From Pachypanchax playfairii (Eukaryota; Chordata; Actinopteri; Cyprinodontiformes; Aplocheilidae), in contig SSNP01000001.1 of assembly GCA_006937955.1 (NCBI GenBank), forward strand, positions 12,228,892 to 12,292,891: a DNA stretch of 64,000 nt, written 5' to 3'. The position numbers and the translations under genes were made by a program. Of the stretch, positions 45,011 through 58,759 are shown in pieces (position 1 is the stretch's first letter; the number at the start of each line of letters is the position of its first letter). The notes below the pieces were generated by a model, which made no database searches, was not told where the DNA came from, and saw only the letters and a list, made by a program, of their open reading frames with translations.

Positions 45011-47070
45011 TAACCAAGACATGTAACGCTGCACAAAATTTATTCTCTAAAACAGCAACCATTTCTTTTTTCTTAACAGTTAGAAGAAGTCTAAACTGAC
45101 ACCAGTACAGCAGAACTGTCAAACTTTGTTAAATATCATCAAGTTTTACCGTTGGAAGAGATCTCATGGTGACTTTCTTAACAAATGTCACCTGTGCCTT
45201 AAAGAGGGCAACAACAGGAGGTGGAATCCCTGCTGCGTGATTGGCTTGTTCTAAGTAGAAACATGTACACACACATCTGGTGTTGCACAAGTTATTAGCA
45301 TTGACAGATACCTCTGAGCACCCCAGCAGTCATGTGATGAAGCCCAGGGTGCTGTTCCACCACAGGACAAAAGCAGTTAAAAGGAGAGAAAAAAAAAATA
45401 AATTTATGAGAAACTTGGGAGAAATTGTGTTTGTCTGGATCTTAAACTAACTGTCTAAATTTACAGTAAGGCAATTAATATTCTCCTGTGATGGTTTTAA
45501 CTAAATCTCATTAAAATGTAGCTAAAATAGAGCTGTTCTCTGTACTCTGTACACTATCTTTGTTTTTTAGTGTATTTTAACACTTAGAAAGCTGGTTCTA
45601 TCTACAGTCTATTTGCTTTAAATATTCTCAGTTAAATGTAGATTAGATGTGGACATTCTTTTCTTTTCTCAGGTTTTATTATGTTTCTTTTACAACCTCA
45701 ACAGATGTCATGAAACAGGAGGAATAAAACAATGTCCGGCTCACTTGGTGGAATAAAACCTGTACAGTCGAACTTCCAGTGCATCTTTTATCGAAAGAAT
45801 AACTAACATCATTTCTAGTTTAAAAGTGTTTTACTCCCAAAAAGTTGGTGGAAAACGCTGAACTTTAATGAAAGTTAAAATGTTGGCCTTATCGTGTAAT
45901 TATTGTGACGTATAGTGAGACTATATTTATGTTTCTAACGTACAACAATATTTGAAAAACAAACTCTTCTTTAACATGTTAATATAGTGTTAAATACATA
46001 AGAATGTCATTAGAAAAGAAAACATTTGAAAAGATGACGCTTTCCCATCAGACCGAACGAAGCCCTCGGTGTCGGCTGCATCTGAATCCGTTAAAACGAT
46101 GTGAGGTTATAAAGATGAACATGAAGATGCACACAGTAGCGCCATGTCATCTGATCAGAAAACTCCTGAAACATTTGAAAGGAGAATGTGATGAAACAAA
46201 TGTAAAAATCACTGTGTTTTTCTTAAATCATATAAACTTCTGCATTAGATTTTTGGATCACTGTTAAAAATGGTTTAGCTATATGATTAACGTATTTCTG
46301 AGTTCTTAATTCTAACAACTGTCAGAAACTTTCACATAATGCTGTTTATTGCAACATCAACATCATACTTAAAAGGTAAATATCCAACAACAGCAGCACC
46401 AAATAAATAATTTAATGCAGTTAAATGTGTGTATTACTGGTTCATTTCATTCAAAGAGATATGATGACTTCATGTATATTTATTTCAGTTCTGTTTGCAC
46501 TGAAAACCTTAAATCTGTTCTGCTGTTTGTTGTTTGTATTGATCTGGAGCTGCTCCTCAGAATACAGTAGCAGGCTTTGAGCTGCTGGTGCTCATCTGCA
46601 GTTAGAAACCTGGCTGTCTGAGCTTTTCCCTCATTTGGGGGTCTGGGTCTCCCCTCCCCACATCACTCTTTGTGATAAATGGTCCCCTCACTCCAGGCTT
46701 GAGCCTACTTTCAAACAGTTTAAGGGCACCGGGGTTTGTCTCCAACCAAAGGATGGGCTGCAACAATAGAAGCATGTGACGTTGTCCGTGTGCATACGGA
46801 GGCCCGTGTTTCTGAACCGCATGTAGAAACACGTGATGACATTGTGTTGATGCGGCTGCCTTCATCATGGCTCTGCTAGGTAGGAGAGGGAGGATATGGG
46901 ACATCCAGGATATGCAGAGCCGTGCTGGTTGTTCACTTCTTCAGTCCGCTGCACGCCGCGTCACTTTCTCTGCCATTTTCAGAACTGTTTCCTGTTTGTC
47001 TTTTGGAACAAACCCTTTGTCTGTGTGAAGCCTTTATACAGAGAGGTTGGGATCTAGTCTCCTTGGAGTG
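45011..47070. other. Intergenic, nothing recognised
   Basis: AT-rich DNA without a recognisable gene or mobile element. Confidence 0.4.
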
Positions 47071-47074
47071 GTTC

Positions 47075-47081
47075 TTGTGTG

Positions 47082-47128
<47 letters not shown>
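47075..47128. repeat. (GT)n microsatellite
   Basis: About 27 GT units with one GC interruption. Confidence 0.97.
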
Positions 47129-47130
<2 letters not shown>

Positions 47131-47309
47131 ATTCATGATGAAGCATCTCAACATGTTTAAATGTCTTTGTATTTTGATTTATAAGCTGACAGCACAAACT
47201 TTGACTGGGCTTGTCCAAAAAGACATGAATTTAAAAAAAACATGTTTTTTAAATTCAATTTTTTATGCTTGTTTTTAAACGTGTTTTTCATGCCAGTATT
47301 ATATTATTC

Positions 47310-47370
47310 GTCACGGGGATGGATCGAGGTTTCTCCTTTTTAAATGTATGCTTTCTCATCCCGCGGTGAC
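47310..47370. repeat. Short imperfect inverted repeat
   Basis: GTCACGGGGATG at the left and CATCCCGCGGTGAC at the right pair with small bulges around a 36-base loop. CpG-containing in an AT-rich setting. Function unknown. Confidence 0.35.
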
Positions 47371-50300
47371 AAGGATCCTGCCTTTTTTTTTTCTTTAGCA
47401 TATTCTACATTCATATGGAAATGGGAGTCTGAGGAATCAACTTGATCTGGTCATGAATAGCTGCCAGTGTTTGGACTGACCCTGAGCAGCGTCTAACCTC
47501 TGCACTCTGACCGCAGAGCTGAGGGCAGAGCACATTTTCAGCTGAACACAGAAGACTGTCCTCACATGCGCACACTAACGTTATAAAGGTAGATGTTAGA
47601 TACGTATATCATGAGAATATGAAGCACAGTGTGTGTCTGTCACACACACCGACAGCCAAGCTGAATCTCTGAGTGACGGCAGCGTCGCACTACTTTCTTT
47701 CCCCCTTGAAACTTTCTATTTGTATTAAGCTCCTCTGATACGGGAACAAAACGGTTGGGCTTTCAGCTGAAAGGTAGAACTTAAAGTTTCATTAAACTGA
47801 CTGTTTTTAGATTTTTAGAATTTCTGCAGTTTCAATGTGAGAAATTTCATCAGATTAAAATATATTCACACTATTGATATGCAATTTAGAAGAATGCCGT
47901 CACAAGTTTTATTATTTTAACAGTGGCTGTTTTAAAGAAGAAAGTTTTTTATAAAAATTAAAATAATTGTAATATTTTAAAAGAAAAGAAAAACATTTCA
48001 TAAGCTTTTACCCTTCCACTGGGTAGATAAATACTCCAATAGAAGTATTTTCATTCTATTTATCTCTTTGAGAAAATTGGATTAAGATAATCTGCTTCGA
48101 CTGTGATGTCTGTGAATTGATATTGTATTTGAGAAGATGCATTTCTAATAAATTTGGAGCGTGTTTCCTTCTCAGGCTCCTCCGACACAATGGGCCTCAC
48201 AGACCGAACCGCTGATTTTGGATCTAGCAGCAGGCGTCTATCAAACACGATTTGTCTCGGTGGATATGCCCGTTTTGTCCTCTGGGATTAAAGGGCCCAC
48301 CGTCAAATATTCAAGTCCAGCCTGAGCTGCTTCGTCTTTTTTTACTCAAACACACTGGAAACAAAAACAGGCCCATAAGACATTAATTGTTTAGTAACAC
48401 ATCACGTCTTTAATGTTTCTGCTTTAGGAATTTGAGAGAAATACGTTTTTTGTAATGATAATAAAATACAACACATTATAATACAAATACAAAATCCTGC
48501 AAAATTCCCTTTCCTGTCCATCTTAATAAAATAAATTTTTACAAAGGTCTTTTTAAAACACCAGATTTTGTTGTTTCGTCATAATTGCTGCAGCAGCTGC
48601 TTTTACATGTTTTACTTTTATATCAACATTTTCTATTATGCTTTGAACAAAAGGAAAATATTGACATATTTAATTAAAATGTTATTTGGAAGTATATTTT
48701 TGCAGTGTCTCCTGTGGTTTTGTACTTTTGTCTGTGATTCCAGAGGAGAGTGAAAGTATTTCACTTTTAAACACAGGCATCCAGTGGCAGGCTATAAAAA
48801 GAGCAGTGTGTCGAAACAGGGCCTTGACGTATGTGTGCGTGCGTGTGTTTGCGCGCTGTTTTGTCTCTCCATTTGCACTCGTTCAAAAGACAAAGAGTTA
48901 GAGCAGCAGACGATGGGCTTGTTAACACATGGGCATTAGTGAATTAGTGTGTGCTGTTAGTGAGGGAGGGGACACTCCTCTGGTGTTATGACGGCAGTCT
49001 TTCACCGGCGATACACTCCACTCCAACACCACAAGTGTCCAGCTGCTGAATAGAGAGGATTTGTTGCTCTACACTTGATTAAACAACGCTTTGAGCGGTG
49101 GTTATGTTGAGGAGCCCCTTTGTTCCTCCCCACCTTTCGAAAGCTTTATGTTTGACTTTGAAACAGTGATGATGCAGCTCGAGACTCTGCTGCTTTCTGA
49201 CTGGCACAGGAGCAGCTTTTCATTGACGGCTTGTGAGACTCACTGATGTCAAGGGCTGGATCCTTTTAATTAACATCCAGTTGTTTTAAATAGAAGACAT
49301 GACACTTTGTTTGTAATCAAACCCGAACAGCTGTATTATTCTTTACATCAGTTTGTAATTGAAACATTTGAATTCTCTATCAAATACTAAATGCAGTGAA
49401 ACAAATGTGGCAGCTGACTTCAGGGTTTTAGGAAATTATCATGGCCTGTGTGCTTGAGCAGCAGCCTGTGGGTTGAGCAGAAGTGGGGGGGACACATGCC
49501 TTTGTGGACCTCAGAAGGGACAACGGATCAGGAGCAGTGTTGTCTAAGTTAGTTTAAGTCAGACGGGTCTGTTGATATGGAAATAGAGAAGATTAGCATT
49601 TTCCCTCTATTAGAAATAAGATCTCATGTTGTCCTTCTAACCCAACAGAACAGAACAAAGGCATCCGTACAATTTGTAACAGCTGAGATTTATTTAGACT
49701 TTTTTCCACAAACATTTCGTGTTTTATTTAACTGTAATTTTTTTAAACAAAGTTTTTTCCCAAAAGGCCTCATGAGGCCTTTTAATCTACCAGAACGGTT
49801 TTTAAAAACTGTTTAGAATTTCCAGCAGCTGTATTATGGTCTGTTCCTGTTCACATGTATGATTTAAATAAAACACTCTTGCTCTCATGTTTTGCTTGTA
49901 ATCACAGTTTACTGGCAGCTGAATCTGGCTGCAGACAGGTTGAGTTCAGACAAAACAATTCTGCATCAGAGTGTGTGTGAGGCTCAGAGCTTCTCATCCA
50001 TCTCAGACTTCTTTGTATTTGGTTTGCTTTGCTGCCTTGTAATGATGCGTGAGTGCCGCTGACACGATGCTGTCTTCGCAGCAGTGTGACGAGACATGCT
50101 GCAGCAGCACTTGGCGTGCAGTCGCTCCCGTTTCCAGACACAATGACGGTGATGATGTTTCAGTGCAACATCTGCCAAAGCTGGTGTTCAGATCTGTGTG
50201 TCTCCCTAAGTGTGCGGCGGTGCAGAAATCGGGTTGGGAAGCATTTCGTTTTTATTCATGCTCAGCTTTTTATTTAGAAGCACCTTTTTTAGCTTATTTC

Positions 50301-52440
50301 AAGATAAACATTCAGAATTATAGCACTACAGAATTTATTAAGAAATATAAAAAAACATCTTTATTCTTTTTTTCTTTTATTTTCTGGTAATTTGGATCAG
50401 ATTTAGAAATCTCCACAATTTTAACAAGATTTAAAAAAAACAAGCTGAAGCTGAGAATATTTAAAAATCTCCATCAGTGCATTTTATTTTCTTTTTTGAA
50501 CAAAACACATCATCTCTCAGATTTATTGTGTAAAGTGTTGGCCCGAGTGTGTGAGTCAGACAGAGACACTGACTGTGTCTTTGTGATGGATGTGAAAGAA
50601 CCGACCCAGTTGGAGCGCTGCTCAACGGGTCAGCCAGGAGAACCTTGCAGCTCATTTCGGTTTTAACATGCAATTTGTAGAAAAACAAAAAACCTTATTG
50701 ATGTGGATTAATAATGTGCTCCAGATTTGACCTGAAGATGCTATAAAAAAACATTAATGTAAGAATCTTTTGTAATATGTTTTTATTTTTCAAAACATGT
50801 GCTCAGGCAATTAATATTTTTCTAAAAAATAAAAAAAAATTTCTATTGTTATTTTGCCAATTTTATTAAATTGTATTATCATTATAAATTGGGGCTGATA
50901 TTAAAGTATTTACTAGTGAAGAATATTTGGTGTAATAATTGTGAGAGTGTTATTTTCTCACATTAAATACAAGATGAATTGTTATAAAATGATTTATCAT
51001 CATGTTGGCATCGTTTCTTATCACATAAAGTTTATTTTATTTTTGTAACAAACCAGCAGCAGACTTCCTGCTACATGTCGTTGTTTTAGCGCTGTCTAAA
51101 CGTGGTTATAGTTGCAGCAATATTTTTAAAGGTAGACCTTTTATTCTTGGTGGGAGCGACCTTGATTATTGTGTGAACACAATGCCTTTGCGTCCTTACT
51201 TCACTGGTTCCTTTGCTTTTCTTCCTCTGCCTTTGAATTTGCTCATTTTCTGCCCTGTTTTGTTTCCCCTTTCTCCCCTTTGATTGGCCCCCCTGCAAAA
51301 GCAACTTGTCACATGGAGCGTGGAGGCTTTAACACCGTCTCTTTACAGGCTCTGCTTTCTAAACGCTGTGCTGAGTGAATATTTTTAACCCGTCCACAAC
51401 ACACACAAGGTTAGACCGTTAAAATATTTTGACTCTATTAAAAAATAGAAGACTCGCTTGAAGCCATTTCTAGATTACACATAAATAAGATTTCTAAAAA
51501 TTATTTTACAAAATAAATGTCAACAATTTGAAATGATGCTTTTTTATTCATTTATTTTAAGAGCAGATGAATTAAAAAGGGAAAAGAAACTAGAAAAGGA
51601 GTTTGGTTTGTTAAATCCAACTGAACAAATTGTCGTCTTATCTTAGTGAACAATATTGATATGTTGAGATTGATCGTCTCACCTTCAACTACAGATCTCA
51701 TCAAAACCTTTCTGTCTCGCCTTGTCAGATGCACATATACCCATCCATAATCTCTTAATGCAGGAAGTCAGTGTGCGTGAACACATCTGCATTGTTTTCT
51801 TTTTATTGAAATGATTTGCTCCAGAGAGAAATAATAGTTATAATGAATTGTTCAACTGTGTGTATTTAAAATGAAAATAAATAATTATATTATTATTAAT
51901 ATAAAATAATAATAATGTATCTTACATCAACTTATTTTATTGTTTTTAAAATCTGATCTTTTCTAAGGTATAAATTTAACATGAACTGTTTGAATGTTTC
52001 ATCCTTAAGCAGCAGCTTTTAAATCCAAGTTTTTCTTTTTTTCCTTTTTCACCAAAATTCTACAGGAAAAATTGTAATATTTTACATTTTTAGTTTAGAT
52101 TTAGTTCCAANATTTTGTCAGCTCCATAAATGAATAATCTAATTAATTCTTATATGTTCTATATAAAAATAGCTTGGTTCATTCTAATTTATTAAAACAA
52201 ACACAGCCTTAGTTTTCCTGCTTCCTTTTATTAAAACATGAACATTTCTAATCTGCTTTTAAAGACAATTTAAGATTTTTTTAAACAAAAAAAAGACATT
52301 TTATTACTTTTATTTCAGTGAAGAGAAATTAAAAATGAACCATTTTTCTGCATTGTTTGAGAAAATAGGCCACATCAGCACTGAACTTAGCAACAACTTA
52401 AACAGGAAGTTTAGTTTTAATTAAAAATGACACAAGAGGT
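47371..52440. other. Mostly unassigned non-coding DNA
   Basis: No gene or named transposon found. A balanced-composition patch at about 48170-48310 stands out. An isolated N lies at 52111. Confidence 0.4.
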
Positions 52441-52540
52441 GTGAAAATAAATCGTAGCTCTGGGCCTCAAACACAGACCTGAGAAAGGAGGGGAGGGTGG
52501 GGGGGGCAAAAAATGCTTGCTAAGCTATCCGTTTCACACA

Positions 52541-52960
52541 CGCAGGGACAGAAGGTTCGATATTCATGCGATCGATGAATGAAAAGGCACAATGGCAAAA
52601 TCGGACAGGCTCCTTTTCAAATCCACATCTCCGATGTCCCCCCCACCCCTCCAGAGTCTACAGTCGCTGGGCGGCTGGTGTGGCAGGCAGAGAGAAAAGG
52701 GGAGAGAGAGGAGAGCAAGGGTTACATCAAGGCTGCTCCCTGGACCATGCAAACAAGTCTAGACCGGTGACCTGTTCAATGGCTCCTTTTGAGGAGCGGG
52801 GCAAGTTCGGTCAGAGCGAGGAGAAAGGCAGGCGCAGCCTCCTTTCACTGCCCGAGCAGCTCACAGCCCGCGATCGACAGGAGGTAAGGAGGGCCGGGAG
52901 GGCAGGCATCTGCTTCCATGGTTACGGGCCGGGTATGGGGACCCTACTATTGAGGAAGCT
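52541..52960 (+). promoter_or_regulatory. CpG-rich candidate promoter and first exon
   Basis: CpG-dense compared with its AT-rich surroundings (roughly two dozen CG dinucleotides in 400 bases by eye). An open segment from ATG 52779 encodes 35 residues (MAPFEERGKFGQSEEKGRRS, then LLSLPEQLTARDRQE) and ends in phase 0 at 52883 before GTAAGG. I do not recognise the peptide. No downstream exon was identified. Confidence 0.35.
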
Positions 52961-53129
52961 CCGTTCTCATGCTCCCACAGAGGCAATGTCACGCATTTTA
53001 AAAATGCGTCAGACTGGGCCGAGGAGCACATCCACCAGCGGTGTGGTCGCTCTTTGAGAAGGGGGAAATAAAACGGTAGCACATCAGTTTTTAGGAGGGA
53101 GAAAAGAGAGGTGAAGTGAGGAGGGGGCG

Positions 53130-56100
53130 TTTGGGATGAGGATGGCAATGTGCAAGAGAAAGAAAGAAATGTGTCACATGATCATGGCAAATTCTAACTC
53201 AGAGGAAGAGGATTTTCAGCAGTCTGACGCAGTGTTTTCACATGCCTGACTGTTCATTTTTCACTGCCTCTGTGGTGAAATGGTTTTGTTTTGTAGACGT
53301 CGGTGGTGTGGATGATTTATACCTGAAGGGATCAAAGGTCAAGGTTTATGTGGTGAACTCCTTTGATAGGAGACAAATTTCACATTAGTGAAGACTCTTC
53401 ACAAACTGCAGGAAATGCATTGAAAAAGGAATCGAAACAGTCTAAACTGACTGTTATTTAGTAGAAAATGTGTCTTATTTTTGATCTTTTATTTTTGTAT
53501 TGTTTGTTATTTTTACCCTTGTATAGAAGATCAGCTGTAGCTGAGTCCACGTATGTGCCACAGTAACAGAAAGTGTGTAAGCGTATTAGATTACACGGCA
53601 GTTAAATGTGACGAGTCGCATCTGTTTGTTTGTTTGTTGTCTTATTTGTGTTTGGGTACAAGCTGTGTACATGTGAGCATGTGTGGGTCGAGTTGAATGA
53701 GATGCTTTTGGTTTTTCTTCACAAAGGAGGGGTGTGCTGGAACGTTGAATTTGGTGGCGCAGCTGACGCTTTTACCCCTTAACACACTCCAAACAGAGCA
53801 GACAGATGGCCGGCCCTCAGGAAGGGCTCGGGGCGTTTGGATTTGCTCTGAGACCGTGGGAAAGTCTTTGGCTGACTTCACCTGCTCGGGGAACCGATGT
53901 GGCTGGATTAAACAGCAATGAAAGAAGTGAGAAATTAGAACTAACAAGAGGAATAGTGTACAAGACTTTACAGGGGGTCTGAACATTTGTTTTATATTGT
54001 TTAAGGGAGAAAAATGGAACAGAGACCTATACAATTAAGATTCTCTGAGTCTAAACTTTTTTTTTTGGCACAATAAATCTGACTTATATTGTATTTATTA
54101 GTGTGTGTGGGAAATAAGACAGAGTGGATGGGTTTGTACTGTGTTTTTTTCTTTGTCTTTTTTTTTTTTGGAGATGCCTTTGTGATCCTAATTGGTACCA
54201 GTTGATCCTCAGTTTGTTGGATATTAGACACAATGTTTGGCCATCGCTGCTTTTGATTATCTCTGTCTCAGAGAGACTGCCATCATGTGCATGCTTTGAT
54301 TTATTGTTATTAAAGAAGAATGGGGCTGTTTGTCTGGCGTTTATCTGATTGATGTGAAGATGCATGCTCACTTTAGGTTCATTCTCAGAAGAAACAGAGG
54401 GCTTGTGCATTTAACGGGTCATTAATTATGCAGTTTAAGTGAGATGGATTACTTGAGCTGAACCGTTGTCTTAAGCTCATTTCATTTTAAGTATGGATGT
54501 TGAAATGGATAAAAAAGCCTCTTGAAAGCTTGCTGACAGGTGTGAGACTCACATTTCAAGCCCCACAAATAGATGATCAAAAAGGAAAATCACAGTTTTA
54601 ACTGGGATGGTGCTTATCAGCGTATGGTGAAGTTCAGACAGGTGACTCTCCATTCAGCGCTCGAGAATTCCCCCATTGAGGTCTGCGTGCCGTAAAAAGG
54701 GAAAAACAAACAGATTCCTTGAATCCAACACCAGCCACCGCACTCTGTCGCTCACAGCTCAGTTCACATTCTGCTTGAATCTTCAAGCTTCAACTGCTTC
54801 CAGCACATTATTATACTTGTCCTGAATATTTGAATAATAATCTGTGTTTAATTTGTGGCAGCACTACTCAATTAAATTCCTCCCACACTGTGAACAAAAG
54901 AAATCAGCTATGTTTTATTATTTTATTCTTCTGTTTGGATTCAGGCTATAACTCTAAAAAATATCTTTGAGCAACAGCAAATAGTTTCATACCAATAAAA
55001 CCCTTTTAGGCGAATGTTGATTTATTACCTTGAAAAATCATCGATTGATGTGACTTTGACTTCCGTGCTCTCAGTTAAATGTTCAGTTTCAGTCGAGTGT
55101 GTAAGAGTTCAATTTGGGGCACGAGTCAAGAGCCCTCCATCCACGAAGGATGTGTGATGTAAGTTAGAGGGAAGTTGTAGACGGCCAATCAGATTTGGAT
55201 ACAGGTAGAACCGTGCAGGATTTAAATCTGCTGAGGGAAAGGGATCCATAAAAATATTCCTTTGTAGTTGAGCTGAGTTTTTTCATAAGGTTTATATTCG
55301 AAAAGCTTTTCAAATACTGAATTTCCTAGAAATGCTGCCAATAATGATAGAGTAGTGTAAAGAAGAATTTAAATGCTATTTATTTATCTTTTTTCTTATT
55401 TTCCTCTCTGCTTAGATTTTTTCTTCTTCTAATTATATATATGGGAGCTCTTCTTGGCGTCTCCTGTCTGAATGTGAAAAGAGAAGGAAAACACATTTTC
55501 TGTGTGACTACAGAACTGTTTAGCTGTGATGGAGCTGCTCTCTGACAGCGGACGAACACTAATTGGGTTACTGGAGCTCGTTCCCTCTTCACTCATACAC
55601 AGTATATAAATACACACTTGGAGACGATTTCTGCTCTGGCCTCGCTGACCTGTTCACATCATGGTTTATTTTTACAGTGGTAATTTGCCATTGGCTGTAT
55701 GGTTTAGTTTCAGAGGCCCACATCATTAATCATGGAGGGCATTACTGCAGCATAATTACACTTACACTCTGTGAGCCAGCAACATTTCCCTACATATGTG
55801 CTGTTTTGTCTCTACTTTACACACAAAAACTTTGCAACAAGAATGATTCTCTGTGCAACAGTAAATAAAGGAAGAAATGTGTATCAGCACATATTCTAAG
55901 AGTAACAAGTGTAATATAATGTAAAACTGTGTTACTGAGGTCTGTAACTGTTAGATGGATGACTACAGTGTAACTATCTGATGTTGATTAACCACACTGT
56001 ATCAGCCTTTGAAAGCATGTTGATTGCAGGAGATTAAAACATGAAAGAACAATAGTTAAAACTGAAAACATCCAATGAAACAATAAGTGTGTATTTCAGG

Positions 56101-58580
56101 ATAATAGGTGCGTTGGAATCAATGACAATGCTGTATAAACCCCTTTAAGTTCATTATTCTACACAAAATGCACCCCCGGGGTGTGTGACACTCTTGTGAA
56201 TGGGCTCTTCCGCAGGATTTAACGGGTTAACAGCAAACAAAAGGAGCTGGGACCATGTAGCCCAACAGGGGGGGACCCTGGTGGAAACATCAGGCTGATT
56301 TTTAATCCCTGCGCTGTCCCACCCTGTGTGCTTCTCCTGCAGCAGCCAGTGACTGACATGTCGGCTAACAGGAGCTGCATGCTTTCTATATTTTTACTGA
56401 ATTATTTTAATCAATGTTTTGTTAGAATCTATTCTTCTTAGATTGCTCCTGAGTAAAAGAAATAATAATAAACAATTAATTCTATAAGTTCAAAAGAATG
56501 GACATGAACTTTTGCCAGTTGCCTGATTTTACTGTTTTTACTTGAAGTATCTGGTTTCATACAGGACCTGGATACATCCTGAAAACCAGAGGCCAAACTA
56601 AATAAATCCAGTTTGTAATGTTAAGCTGTGCCTCTCCACTGATGCTTGCTGCTCATCTTTTATCTGTGTTATACTTGGCCAGGTACAATCTGCCTGCATT
56701 CTAATGTTTATGTAACGTTATTGGAATTTCTCAGAAAGATTTATTGCATTTTTGAAAAAGAAATAAAAGTGGTTTGGATTTTCTCTACTCAGAACACTGA
56801 CGTGTTCACAGTCAAATGAGTGTTTGATATTTGTTGTTAGAAAAACATGTCACATTTTGTTAATTAATTAATTTTCACTTTGTAAAAATTAAAGTCAGAG
56901 ACAAGTGGTTTCATGAACAAATTGAACCTGCTTTGTAAATTATGTATCTAACATTAATTTGTATTAAGCTTTTCCCAAATTGTACAATTATCTTATTACA
57001 CTGGTTGCAGGTTTATGATTTGACTTCAACCTGTTACTGAAACTATGGATCTAAAAACAACATCAAAAGATCAAAACATTTTAATATAAATCTCGACAAA
57101 GCATTATGTAAATTGTGATAATTACAAACCTTCATATCGACTGAAGGAGCTGCCAGCCTCACCAGGTTAAAGCGCAGCTTTTGTTTTTGTGTTGAAATTT
57201 GATTTGATACTTTCACCTGTTTGTGGAGTCACTCAGAAGATGTTTCAGAAGGCACTTACTGGTCATTTTATTGGAAGGCAGTGCTCATAGACCTGCTGAT
57301 TTACCAGCAAGTCACCTGGTTAATTGGGCCCATTTTTAGCTGTGGAGAGACAAAGTGCCAGAAAAACAACATCAGAGTTCAAACAGCCATTGAAAAAATA
57401 TAATTAAATACCTCTTTATCTCTTGGCTGTGAGTTTCTGCCTATACTGGTCCCTTGTTATTGTCACTGATTGTTTTGTAAAGACCTAATTTCAGCCTCAA
57501 ATCAGCAGTGATTTTTCCATAGTTCTACTCTAATTCATTAATATCTAGCACGTGTCTTCACATAGTCAGACAATTACTTTGTTAATGAGAGGTTGTGAAG
57601 AAGGATTACCCATTTGGAAGACTTTTGGTAAAGACAGAGTGAAAGTACCGTTACGATAACCGCCGTCTCGGTCTCAGAAATGAGAAGTCTTTCTTAATAT
57701 TGCTGATTACGATCAACTCCTGCTGAGATAGTCTGTAAAAAATTATTATTCATTATAATACAATAAGCTTTTTGAAATGTACACTCCTGATCTCACGTTG
57801 CAAAAAGAAATAGAAAACAGTGCGTTTTTGTAGGAAAAGTAATTCTGTTGCAGGACATGTTTTTTTAAAGAAAGGAACCAGACTCAGACTTCAAAAGAAT
57901 AGTTACACCTAAAGAGTAATAGTAATAATATTAATAATAATTGTATTAGATTTTATTCTGGCAGAGAAACCCAGTTTCATGTTATAATGAAACACAAGTT
58001 TGGGCACTTATTAGTCCCGGTTCTATTATAGTGAAAATCCTATACGAAGCCTTTCATTGTTTGTTGTTTTTGTTTGAATGCCTGAACAGCTTGATGGGAT
58101 ATGGTGGTAATTAAAGCACAAAGCCGGGTCGCTGTCTGAGACGGATACGCAGTCCAAGATTCCAGGACGAAGGTGCGACACAATCCCATCCTTTTAAATT
58201 GCTGTTTGAATCAATTTGAAAATGCTCAGGTCAATTAAGAAGATGCATTCATCTGGCTGTGTGTAATGTCATATCCATTGATCTGTAGAGGTTACTTTAG
58301 GCACTCATGTGTGGGATACATTTATGTTTCTGAAACTCTGCCATTTGGAATTCATTAGCGATTGATCTTTTTTTAGCAACGGTAAAGCACAGTCTGATGG
58401 CAGCCTTGTTTCCAGCCAGGTAATCAATCCAATGCCATGCAAGACCAGATGCTCCTTTACTTTGTTACTGCTGTACATCAGCATTTGATACTCCACCACT
58501 AACTGCTGATATCAGGATCACTGATTCAATTGAAATCCAGCCATATTTAAAACAAATACATGCTTTGCACAAGTAAACTA
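53130..58580. other. Non-coding DNA, nothing named
   Basis: No gene or transposon recognised. Patches at about 54410-54500 and 55650-55770 have an even base mix with TAAT-type homeodomain-like words and may be conserved non-coding elements; this is inference only. Confidence 0.35.
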
Positions 58581-58582
58581 AT

Positions 58583-58757
58583 TATACTGGCGTGGACAAA
58601 AAAGATGGTACCCTTTACTTAGTATTTTGTTCCATAAGTTTTTGAGTCAATCACTGCATGCAAACAATTTCTTTAACTCTCATTGAGACTTCTGCACCTG
58701 TCGACAGGTATTTTGGCTCGCTCTCCATGAGCAAACTGCTCCAGCTGCCTCAGGCTC
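58583..58757 (-). mobile_element. Decayed Tc1-family relic (transposase C-terminus plus terminal repeat)
   Basis: Minus strand reads LRQLEQFAHGERAKIPVDRC, then RSLNES, an in-frame stop, NCLHAVIDSKTYGTKY and stop at 58619. This aligns with the end of the intact transposase (EEWAKIP, YRKRL, VIANKG, TKY). Beyond the stop, 58583-58613 (TACTGGCGTGGACAAAAAAG) is a different Tc1-type terminal repeat, so it is another subfamily. The 5' part is missing. Confidence 0.7.
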
Positions 58758-58759
58758 TA

